Positions 55,251 to 64,000 of a DNA stretch of 64,000 nucleotides are shown piece by piece; position 1 is the first letter of the stretch, and each line of letters starts with the position of its first letter. The DNA comes from Limnanthes douglasii subsp. nivea. Its lineage: Eukaryota > Streptophyta > Magnoliopsida > Brassicales > Limnanthaceae. Both the position numbers and the translations under genes were made by a program. Below the pieces are notes generated by a model. It saw only the letters and a list, made by a program, of their open reading frames with translations. It had not been told where the DNA came from and searched no databases. The stretch spans positions 321,982,893 to 322,046,892 of the forward strand of contig JAUPFV010000002.1 in the NCBI GenBank assembly GCA_036936605.1, read 5' to 3'.

Positions 55251-55975
55251 CATCAAATTGTCACTTACAGTATTAACAACTGAAAAATTACTAGTCCCAT
55301 CACCATCTTTCTCTATACCACTTCTTTCACAATATTCACGAAACATTGTCTTTCTTAAGTCATTTATTTTCTTCTTTCCATTTTATTCAAGAAGGTTGCA
55401 ATATATGCATTATCCTTAAGCTATCTAAGTCATTCTCCCATTCATTCTCAGGAACATAATACCATAAGCTATCAATATTCACGTTATATATATCATGAAA
55501 ATCTAGAATTAACTTGGAAGGACCGTCCAAAACTAGTGGACGACTAGACACAATAATTTATGTCCAATAAGTAATAGCGCCTTGCATGCGAGACTGACGT
55601 TCAGTAAGTAAAATTTTTGAAACTGAGTTATTCTTCAACTTCTAAACATTTAATTGCTCATATCGCTTTGACTTTACAACCTTAGCATAGGCCTTGGCAT
55701 CAATGAGCTCTTTGTCAACAGATGACCATTGATCATAAAAAATAATTAGTTCAACCTTGAAAAGCATTCTCTTTATAAGAATAAATAATGGTACATCGAA
55801 CATAACTCACATTCCAAAAAAACTTACCAAAAACGCAGCTAGCCTAGATGGTTTATTGGGTATGATTCAATGAACTCCTTAACTGAGACATGCAAAGGGT
55901 TTATTATTCAATTATTCATTTAGTACAACCTTGGCTTTATCCTTGATTTCCAACTCAATTTTCAACAACATATCT

Positions 55976-56000
55976 CTTTCTCTCTCTCTCTCTCTCTCTC
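55976..56000. repeat. (CT)n microsatellite
   Basis: About ten to eleven CT units inside the antisense gene, at the place of the tracts at 24,602 and 8,915. Confidence 0.9.
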
Positions 56001-59000
56001 CTAACAACTTTCAACCTTGATTTTTTAGCTTGTATCATTTCAATATTAACTTCAAGTCAAACTCTTATTGAATAGTTTTTTTTAAAGGTTTAGCAGGACC
56101 ATTAAGAAAAGTCCAAAGATCAAAAATGTAATTTACACGATGAACTTTGTAAACATAAATCATGGTTAAACCATTATAAATTCCATGAAAACAACATGTA
56201 GCATATATACAATATATAATTAGTTCATATACTGCAACGAGATTGAAATAGGTAAGCATAAGAAGAGAAATAAAATCCTATCTTGTCTCAAATCCCAAAT
56301 TAAAGTTCCTTTTAGATAGGTCCATGGACAAAAGGTAGGTTGGAAGTTTTATTTGGTTGAATAAATAACGTGAGTTACTATATTTCAAGGCTCCAACGAA
56401 AATAAATAACATATTATACTGGTAGCTTCGTACGAAGACACACCTATATTAAGTAGGTCACCATTTGGATTCAGATTTATGGCATCTTTAATATTGATAT
56501 CTATAATATAAGGTAATATAATGTTACATCCTTCAAAGGATCATCATCAACAATGATACAAGGTTGAGGAGTCGTTGACGAGTTAACACAATATTTACTG
56601 GTGACAACCGCATCCTCATTATATTAACCTCTTCGTTAACTACTTCGACAACCAATGTATTTTTATGAGTACGTGGGTTCACTAATTACAACATCAGCTG
56701 CCATAAAAATTTCAACAATTTCATTATCAATAGAGAAAGAAAGCTCCATAAATAAAGAAGTTACAACCTTAGGAATACCTTTTGCGTTATTCTATTGAAA
56801 TTGCAAACAAAATAAATCATCATGACCTCATTTGGTGGCCGCCTTAGTAACAATAATTTTAATATATCTCATATCTTTAAAATTAGGCTTAGGCATTAAC
56901 TATAGCATGGATTATATACTTTTTCCCTCTAGAACCAGAGACTCATTTCAGCGTAGATCATCAAAAATAATAACTCATTTAGATAAAACAAGAGAAATGA
57001 TGATCATGTTAAATAGGTCTTATCCAACCATATTTTCAGACAAAGTTACATACTTGGAAAGAACACATCTGTAAAGATATATGGTAAGATTTAAAGCCTC
57101 ATAAATACTTTTCTCACAAACATGTTTTAACGAATGAGATTGATGGGGAGCATGAGAATATTAAAGAGCAGAAGTAGTAGTTTATTGCTCGGTAATGGGA
57201 GCGTGAGGTATACCACTTTCATTATCAGTACATAAGTTATTTTTAATTGTAAGGCTAATATTTATCACACATTACGTTTGACCACCGCGTGTTTCTCCAT
57301 TTAATCATTGATATATTATTATGCTCGTCTTTTCCCTCTTCTTTGAAACTACTAGGACAAGATCCTAGTTTATTTTCTAAGCCATGAACACTCGTAACAA
57401 TTTATTTAAAAACATCATCAACCTCAGATTTGACCTTCGTAGCATTTGAAGGAACATAAGATATTTTAATTGAACCCCAGGCTTTCGGTTCGCTACCCAA
57501 TTCCATCTTAGAAAAATACTTTCAACAAACGTTTCTTCTAGAAGTTTTATCTCCATGACCTTCTTCCTCGAAATTAACTTCAACAAATACTTCTTCACCA
57601 CAAAAGGTTTTTTAAGAGTATCTCCCTTAGGTGGAGAACAAATAATGAAGCCTTCTTGCACAACAATACTCGACTATAACCGACTACTAGATAAATTCCT
57701 CTGGTACAAAATAGAGATGTAGGAATAAAAAAATTTTGAATCCTCATCCACGATTTGAGTATACTTCATGCGAGTATGGTTTTACCTTTTTCTATAAAAA
57801 GACATCTTAACATTAAGATCGAAGAATGATAAAGTAAAACATAAATAATCAAACACATAAAAGATAAAGTCAAAGAAGAAATCTTATAGTAAATGAGGGA
57901 AATTTACAACTGAAACCCCGATATCTCTTGATAAGAAGATTTGTTGTTCCATGCTTGGTCTTCCAATTACTCTAAACTAAAATAAATTTATCATTTCACA
58001 CTTTTTTATAAGTTAGAAGTTCATTAAAAAAAACTTTTATTCCTTCAAGAAGTAGGGAAATTGGTTGGTCTTTCAGCCATAAACCTTAACAAGAGTAAGA
58101 AATTCATTCGTAGACCAAGATCTAAAGCATCTATTGATAAAATAATAGTTGTAAGCAAAGGACTTTAGGAATTAGGAACAAGTTGTCTTGGACAAATATT
58201 TATAATTTGAAAAACTTTTTCTAGGTCTAGAGCGAGAGAAAATCGAAGCCCGTGATTTAAAACAAAACATCCTCATATTCACGAGCGTCCAAATGATTTT
58301 TTATATTTACAAGAACTCTAAAATTGACATCATACGGAGTCCCCAATCGGTGAGATATTTTATACGTTAATCATTTTAAAATTAACTATATGAATACTCC
58401 ACGATGCTCCTCATCTACATCTCGTCCAAAGATTCATGTTCTACTTTAGGTTCATTTCTGCGACTATAAACATCGCCTTTGATAGAACCTTCAGATGTCG
58501 AGAGATTCATACCTTTAAGAGTGGAAGGAATGAGAACAATATGGAATATAACAACTTTAACTAATTTCTCCTTCTTCACCATAATTGTCTTTTTCTTCTT
58601 CTTTAGAGTTATTTGATAAATTGGGCGCTTAAACTTACAAACTTCTTCTTAGTCAGAAGATTCAACCATAAAAAATCTATTGTTATGATTATATTGACTA
58701 TCTCAATAGCCTTTATCTTCACCTTCCTTGCCCATTAATAAGAAAAATAAAACTTTATTGTAACAATAACGACAAGAAATCAACTAATTCAAAAAAAATC
58801 AATCAACTAGGAGAATAATATGAAAGAACATTGATCAAGAAGGTGGAGATAAAAAATGAAGAAACAACATGAGAAATCAAGGGTATGAATAAATTTTAAC
58901 TTTCGACTTTTTTATGCTTTGGATTCACTTGTAGGATAAGCGGTACAAATCGAAATAAGCTTGGAGGGGCAAGATTATAGAAGGTACAGAGTTTCATATA

Positions 59001-59355
59001 CGTGTAAGTCTCTTCCACTAACTTGTATACTAACCAAAACATAAATAGAATCCTTCAACTTAAGAACATCTATCATTAAGAGACTGAATAAATATAAATA
59101 TCATGCAATAAAAATTACTTCTTGTTAAAAATATTTACCACCGTAGAACTGTGGCAAGAATCACAAACCGAAGATTCAAACTTTGGATGATTAAAAAACC
59201 GGAGATGTATTCATGGAATGTTCATCCCTCACCTAAATCTTTACCAACGACTAGGAGGGCTACTCAAATAATTTAAAAAACAAGTAAAAGAAAAGAAAAA
59301 TATAAACACCTTATTCAAAATTACAAAACTGAAAAATAAAATGGTAGAATTCACC

Positions 59356-59371
59356 GGGGGGGGGGGGGGGG
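59356..59371 (+). other. Run of 16 G, expanded polypurine tract of gypsy A4
   Basis: It stands directly before the LTR start CTGCTGGAGTAC. The same place reads GGGGGGGGAGGG at 27,982 and GGGGGCGGGGG at 37,460. A polypurine tract primes plus-strand synthesis, and its length has changed in each copy. Confidence 0.85.
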
Positions 59372-59493
59372 CTGCTGGAGTACCTTTGGAAGAAGATCTC
59401 CCGACGAGCATGTGTGTATGTTGAATTTTCTTAGTTTCCATTATAATTTATGTGCAGTTGTAACTGTCCGTAAATTCCGCTGATCTTTGCAAA

Positions 59494-60110
59494 ATGAGTG
59501 AAGGAGAATATGAGGTCAAAAATGTGGGAGCGCAAGTGTTCAGATGGGAATTTGAAGGTATGAAAATGAAAAAGAATGAAACAGTAGTGGAGTATGCGAG
59601 AAAAATGGCAACAATGGTTAAACAAATGAAGGCCCTTGGTGTTGTGATTAAGCTAGACTATGTGAACAAGAAATTGTTAAGATCAGTCTCGTCAAAGTTT
59701 ACCCAACTTGCAGCGTCCATTGAACAATTTGGAAATGCCAAAAACAAGTCTTTTGAAGATGTTATTGGGGCAGTAAGAGTCCATGAAGAACGTTTTAAAG
59801 CTGATGAAGAATAAAAGCATGATGAAAAAGTGTTGTTAACAAAAGCAGAATGAGATTCACGATTCAACTCAACATATTTTGGAGGGACCCGAGGTAGTGG
59901 TCGATGAAGAGGTAAATGTGGCTTTGGCTATGGGAGAGGAAGCTTTTCCTATGGAATATCAAAATATGTTGATGAAGAAGGACATATCCAGATAAATTTG
60001 AACTTTGATATCACAGAGGTACAATGTTATACTTGTCATAATTTTGGGCATTATGCTAGGGATTGAAAACCAAAAAAAAAGGAAACATTGCTAGTCATGG
60101 AGACCAATTA
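59494..60110 (+). pseudogene. Gag of copia-3
   Basis: The frame 59,494-59,814 begins MSEGEYEVKNVGAQVFRWEF and continues GMKMKKNETVVEYARKMATM, SVSSKFTQLAASIEQFGNAK, a UBN2-type Gag core. The N-terminal part is deleted with the LTR. After a stop at 59,812 a zinc knuckle QCYTCHNFGHYARD-stop appears at 60,030-60,066. The first three zinc ligands are right and the last Cys is the stop codon. Confidence 0.85.
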
Positions 60111-60184
60111 TTTTTTTTAAACATAAAAAATTGACGCTGGCCAAAGATAAATCTGAAAAAATGGCAACGAAAGGGAGTGCTGAT

Positions 60185-61250
60185 GAATCAATGTGGTACT
60201 ACGACACAGGCACTTCAAATCATATGACCGGAGACCGAAATCTATAAAGTTTGACGATGGCTCTATGATCAATATTTGTTGAAGAGGAACGAAAAACTTC
60301 CGAAGCAAAACCGAGCAAAACTTGCGCATGAAGAACGTCTATTATGTACCACGATTAAAATCTAATATCATTAGTTTGGGACAAGTAGATTAGTCAGGAG
60401 GAAACGTTGTTGTTGAAGGTTGATGTCTAAGTGTTTTTTATGCATATTACAATCTGGTGGCCAAAATACCTCGGGCAGAAAATAGACTCTATGCAATGAA
60501 AATAAGTCAAGAAATTTCACAATGTCTCCTATCTAGCGAATCTACACTTTCAAGCCTTGCAAAAAATTGGACGAGATAAATTAGCCCATGATTTTAGCAG
60601 GTTCATGTGAAGATGAAGCACTTACTGGATTTAAGAAGTTCAAAGCGAGACGCAATTGGGAAAGAAAATAAAAATGTTACGGACAGACAGAGGCGAGGAA
60701 TTTCAGTCTCAAGAGTTTAAATTATTTTGTGAGCTTCATGGAATTCAAAGGCAAATGACAGCACCATATTCACCGTAATAAAACGGTATGGTCGAAAGAA
60801 GAAATCAAACCATTATCGAGATGATGAGATGTTTTATGAATGATAAACAAATACCGTATGAATTTCGGGAAGAAGCTATAGTTACATCAACCTATATTCT
60901 AACATGTTGTCCCACAACAGCTATAAGTGGAAGGACACCATATGAAGTTTACTTCGGAAAAACACCAAGTGTAAGTCATTTTCGAATTTTTTGATGTATA
61001 GTTTATGTTAAAAATCTGAAATATGATGTGAATGAGCTTGATGTGAAGAAGCAACAAAGTTGCTTTTCTTGGTTATGAACGTGGTTCAAAAGCCCACAGA
61101 TTTGTGAATCCAAAAACAATGAAAATAATAGTTAGTCGAGATGTGGTATTTCGAGAGTCTGGAAAATCGAACTGGTCTGACACCGTAGAATCCATGGAAC
61201 TTCAACCCAGTATAATCTACGAATCTTGAATCACCATCAATTGTTTTCTC
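60185..61250 (+). pseudogene. Protease and integrase of copia-3
   Basis: Protease MWYYDTGTSNHMTGDRNL at about 60,190-60,243 keeps D-T-G. The pre-integrase region and integrase start are deleted at about 60,540-60,590 (the QTDICGPI block is missing). TDRGEEFQSQEF at about 60,682 keeps the second Asp. The frame 60,788-60,994 has MVERRNQTIIEMMRCFM with the catalytic Glu and GRTPYEVYFGKTPSVSHFRI. It lacks the first catalytic Asp and is not functional. Confidence 0.88.
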
Positions 61251-61289
61251 AAAGTGTATTAAAAGTGCTATGATACAAGATCATATAAG

Positions 61290-62180
61290 AAACCTAGCAA
61301 CGAGGATGATGAAACTCCACCAAAACCGTTTCGATTATTACAAGAGTTATATGATGAAACTAATCAAATTCGGTTAGATTCAGATATGAGCCTTGTGTCT
61401 ATTGAACAACCAACGACGCAAGAAGAAGCATTCAACAATGAAAATTGGAGGTTGGAAATGGTGGAGGAGCTTGAGGTGATTAAGCAAAATAGAACATGAG
61501 AGCTTAGAAAATTACCAGCAGAATACAAAGCGATAGGTTTAAAATGGGTTTATAAGTTGAAGAAGAATCCAGACGGTGAAATGATTAAATATAAGGAAAT
61601 ACTAATGGTCAAATGCTACATTGAAGAACATGGGATTGATTATGAGGAGGTTTTTGCTCCAATCGCTCGATTAGAAACTATTAGATTACTTATGGCACTA
61701 GCAGCCCATGAAGGGTGGCAAGTACACCATATGGATGTGAAATCAGGGTTCTTGAATGGGGATCTAAAGGAATTAGTTTATGTTAAGCAACCATCAGGTT
61801 TTGCTGAGAAAGGAAGAGAATATGAAGTTCTGAGATTGAAGAAAGCATTATATGGTTTGAAACAGGCTCCAAGAGCTTGGAATTAAAAACTAGACTTTCG
61901 TTTACAGAATTTGGGTTATGAGAAATGTAGTCTCGAACATGTAGTTTACAAACAAAAAAATGGAGGTGATATGCAGTATGTTGGTGTTTATGTGGATAAT
62001 TTAATAATAACGAACTCAAACTTGCGAACCTGAGAAGTTTCAAAGTAAAGATGAAAGAAATGTTTCACATGATAGATTTGGGTCTATTAAGTTTTTATGT
62101 GGGAATTGATGTTAAACATAGGTCTGATCATATAACTTTGAGACAAAGAAGTTATGCAGAAAAGGATTTTGTAGAAAATA
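61290..62180 (+). pseudogene. Reverse transcriptase of copia-3
   Basis: The frame 61,557-61,886 reads EEHGIDYEEVFAPIARLETI, HHMDVKSGFLNGDLKELVYV and KKALYGLKQAPRAWN-stop. It continues past the stop to GVYVDNLIIT at about 61,985, where the catalytic YVDD is YVDN. A short upstream piece (ENWRLEMVEELEVI) is at about 61,440. Stop, YVDN and shifts inactivate it. Confidence 0.88.
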
Positions 62181-62183
62181 GGA

Positions 62184-62880
62184 ATGATGAGTTGTAAATC
62201 ATGTCGTGTACTAATTGAATCAAGGCTAAATCTAAGCAAGACTGATGGAAATCCATCCGTTGATGTAACAATGTATCGCAGTGTCATTGAGAGTTTGAGG
62301 TACTTAGTCTATACTAGACCTGATATATCATTTGTTGTTGGAGTGGCTAGCCATTTCATCGAAAAACCTTCTATAAAACATATGAGTGCTATAAAGCAAA
62401 ATCATCGATATATAAAGGGCACACTCAACTTCTGTTTGAAGTATGTGAAAAGAGAACAACAATATCTAGAGTTGATTGGGTATGCTGATAGTGATTTGCT
62501 AGCGACATTGATAATCAGAAAAGTATCTTTGCTGAACAGTGATCGGATTAGTTGGAATTTAGAAAAACACAAGGTTGTAGCACCGTCTTCATGTGAAGCT
62601 GAATTTGTTGCTGCTTCTGCAGGAGCTTTCCAAGCAATGTGGCTCAAGAGGTTGCCGGAAGAGTTATGCGAAATTAAAGTTGAAATAGTTAGTTTGCGAG
62701 TTGATAACAAGTCTGCAATTGCTTTAGCAGAGAACCTAGTCTTCCATGGAAAAAGTAAACACGTAGATATCAAGATTCTTTTTTACATGATTTCCTGAAA
62801 CAAGGAATCCTTGATATTGCGCATGTCAACACAAAAGAATGACTTGTAGATTTGTTTACCAAGCCATTCTTGCGTGACAG
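62184..62880 (+). pseudogene. RNase H of copia-3
   Basis: A 204-codon frame carries YTRPDISFVVGVASHFIEKP, IKQNHRYIKGTLNFCLKYVK, LIGYADSDLL (the usual ADSD.AGD with a one-base loss), SSCEAEFVAASAGAFQAMWL and RVDNKSAIALAENLVFHGKS. The three acidic positions are still recognisable. The end is shifted (IKILFYMIS-stop), with LFTKPF... remaining in another frame near 62,855. Confidence 0.88.
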
Positions 62881-62949
62881 ATTCGAGTTCTTAAGAGATA
62901 TAACTAGTGTTCAACTTGAAGCTTGAGTTACGAGATTAAGAGGGAGAAA

Positions 62950-63140
62950 TGTTGGCATAATTAATATAATCTCGTATCTTATTTATATGTATGTAGTTAT
63001 ATTTTATTAGTTTTCGCTATAAATTATGTGTAGTTGTAACTGCCTCCGTAAATTTCAGGTTTCTATGTATATGTAATTTGATCAAATTGAATGGATTCAG
63101 AATTTCAGGAAACCAAATTCTCTTAAATTTATTTTCTTCA
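62950..63140 (+). repeat. 3' LTR of copia-3
   Basis: 191 bp, TGTTGGCATAATTAATATAA to TTATTTTCTTCA, preceded by AAGAGGGAGAAA. It is followed by GAACACTCCTAGATACC, the gypsy LTR. Confidence 0.92.
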
Positions 63141-63145
63141 GAACA

Positions 63146-63674
63146 CTCCTAGATACCTAAAGTTATCAAAGTATAATCATCACTTTAGATCATGTGTAGT
63201 ATTTACTTCATTCTTCATTAAAGACTAAAGAGGCTACTCAAGTACAACCAATGAAGAATAAAAGAATTTCGAATCTAGGAGTAAGAAAAAATAAATTAGT
63301 AAATAGTAAAAAAATAGTTAGCAAACCTACCAAATGTTAGTTTTACTCTCTCCTTTCATAAATGTATATTTTAATCCTCAAATGAGGTTTTAGCCTACGA
63401 AGGTTTTTAATGAGACATGAACATTTTGCTTCTAACAAAAACCGATATGTCTCCAATAATAGTTCGGTTATGAGAAATTAAAATAAATAAGCCTTAAAAA
63501 TATTAAGTGTCTAAACGAAGATGTGAAGTCAGATATTCGGCTAACGTTAAAAGATGCTTAAGCCAAAGTCAGTAGATGGTTTGGACAATTAAAACTAGGC
63601 CGTCTTTGTTACTCGCACAAGAACTTAGAGGGCTAATGTTAAGGATATAAATGATTTGGCCGTCTTCGATTTCA
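63146..63674 (+). repeat. Gypsy A4 3' LTR, right part
   Basis: This matches 35,937-36,683 and 37,490-38,320 with an internal deletion (around 63,620), ending CGATTTCA. Confidence 0.8.
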
Positions 63675-64000
63675 AATCTACTTAGCCTTTCCTAACCATT
63701 CTAACGAAATACAAATTTAATAGTGAAGATATTTTAATTTTGATCTCTAAATGAAACGATGGGTTTAAAATTATAGTTATGATTAGAAATCATTTTTAGT
63801 AGTTTCGTCCACCATTTCATCCTCCAAAATTTCAGTAATATTGCATCATTAGGAGATACTGATACCACGTGCTACCCACTGTGCTAGACCCCATATTTTT
63901 TAGTCATTTAGGCTGTATTTTGTTTCTAATTACGATGTCATATTACATTCATGTCTAGCCCATGTATGTTCTTATCTCCTACTTCAGGTATTCTTTCATC
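63675..64000. other. Flank of the duplicated block, no gene
   Basis: The first 115 bp match 36,684-36,800. From about 63,790 the two diverge, which marks the right border of the duplication. The last 210 bp have no partner in the window and no frame. Confidence 0.6.

Larger units (their letters stand above)
55010..57805 (-). pseudogene. Antisense gene of gypsy A, copy 3
   Basis: The start MSFYRKR is matched at 26,413 and 7,107. After a stop, the frame 57,661-57,377 (MQEGFIICSPPKGDTLKKPF, VVKKYLLKLISRKKVMEIKL) is the longest intact stretch of this gene in the window. Later pieces are 56,259-56,065 (CFHGIYNGLTMIYVYKVHRV) and 55,346-55,110, where LWILMLSQPNILL is repeated by a tandem duplication. 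The shared stop is at 55,010-55,012. The basic N-terminal region (KK, RKK) could bind nucleic acid, but that is a guess. Confidence 0.65.
59411..63140 (+). mobile_element. Ty1/copia-3, paralogue of copia-2 without the nested copia-1
   Basis: The left LTR is cut down to about 70 bp (59,411-59,480), fused by a deletion to gag. The right LTR is complete (62,950-63,140). The target duplication is GAGCA (59,406-59,410) and GAACA (63,141-63,145), one base different. It lies in the same place of the gypsy LTR as copia-2 (left GAACA at 28,028). Gag at the copia-1 site is uninterrupted. Confidence 0.92.
54438..63674 (+). mobile_element. Ty3/gypsy A 3' half, paralogue of 23,065-36,683 (copy A4)
   Basis: It begins within the integrase tail (ATCTCATATACCATGGAAAA, also at 23,075), continues with the tail (54,540-54,760), the antisense gene (57,805-55,010), 3' non-coding DNA, a run of 16 G, LTR start at 59,373, copia-3 at 59,411-63,140, and the remaining LTR to 63,674. 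Everything upstream of the integrase tail is absent. The right flank (63,675-63,790) matches that of copy A2. Confidence 0.85.

Noticed and set aside
1..64000. CRISPR array, tRNA or rRNA genes, bacterial operons
   Set aside because: No regularly spaced repeats with unique spacers, no cloverleaf or rRNA core was noticed, and the protein content is plant transposon plus a MADS gene. tRNA genes were looked for only by eye.

Overview
The window looks like plant nuclear DNA from an AT-rich dicot repeat region. It has plant-type Ty1/copia and Ty3/gypsy retrotransposons with initiator-Met-type or GGCGACCAC-type primer-binding sites, L1-like LINE 3' ends, a hAT-type miniature element, and one apparently intact plant type I (M-gamma) MADS-box gene. 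The species cannot be named from the sequence. Only the MADS-box gene at 39,118-39,615 has an uninterrupted frame that looks functional. Almost everything else is degraded, nested or duplicated transposon sequence.

Layout. 1-560: edge of a gypsy copy (minus). 790-1,246: a copy of the MADS-gene upstream region that stops at the start codon. 1,247-4,333: a gypsy gag/pol fragment (plus) that occupies the place of the MADS coding region. 4,335-5,240: sequence homologous to the region downstream of the intact MADS gene. 5,245-5,620: a second copy of the upstream repeat, followed by a 350-bp hAT MITE with a perfect 8-bp target duplication (5,624-5,973). 6,298-6,546: LINE RNase H relic (minus). 6,560-15,370: long gypsy 'A' copy (minus). 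15,370-16,432: 5' end of a second gypsy family 'C' with a 281-bp LTR. 16,433-18,345: unit U, the MADS-downstream repeat. 18,365-36,683: second long gypsy 'A' copy (plus). Its 3' LTR is split by copia-2 (28,033-35,936), which is itself split by copia-1 (28,412-32,082). 37,060-38,320: another gypsy A 3' end with an uninterrupted LTR. 39,118-39,615: MADS gene, followed by its downstream repeats (40,190-46,735), which carry gypsy and copia relics. 46,736-49,910: two LINE 3' ends facing tail to tail. 51,220-53,730: gypsy C protease-RT (minus) with its LTR. 53,731-54,437: unit U again. 54,438-63,790: a paralogue of 23,065-36,800, with the copia in the same position of the gypsy LTR but without the nested copia-1.

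The gypsy A family reads gag, protease, RT-RNase H, a second RNase H, integrase, then a roughly 2.7-kb reading frame on the opposite strand before the polypurine tract and LTR. This is the layout known for Tat-lineage elements such as Grande and Retand. The antisense frame is recognisable in three copies and ends at the same stop in all three. Shared insertion junctions and shared flanks show that much of the window grew by segmental duplication of already nested repeats and not only by new transposition. This gives a relative order: gypsy insertion, copia-2 insertion in its LTR, duplication of the block, then copia-1 insertion.

All homology statements come from comparing stretches of this window by eye. 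Family names come from recognised protein motifs. No database search was possible.
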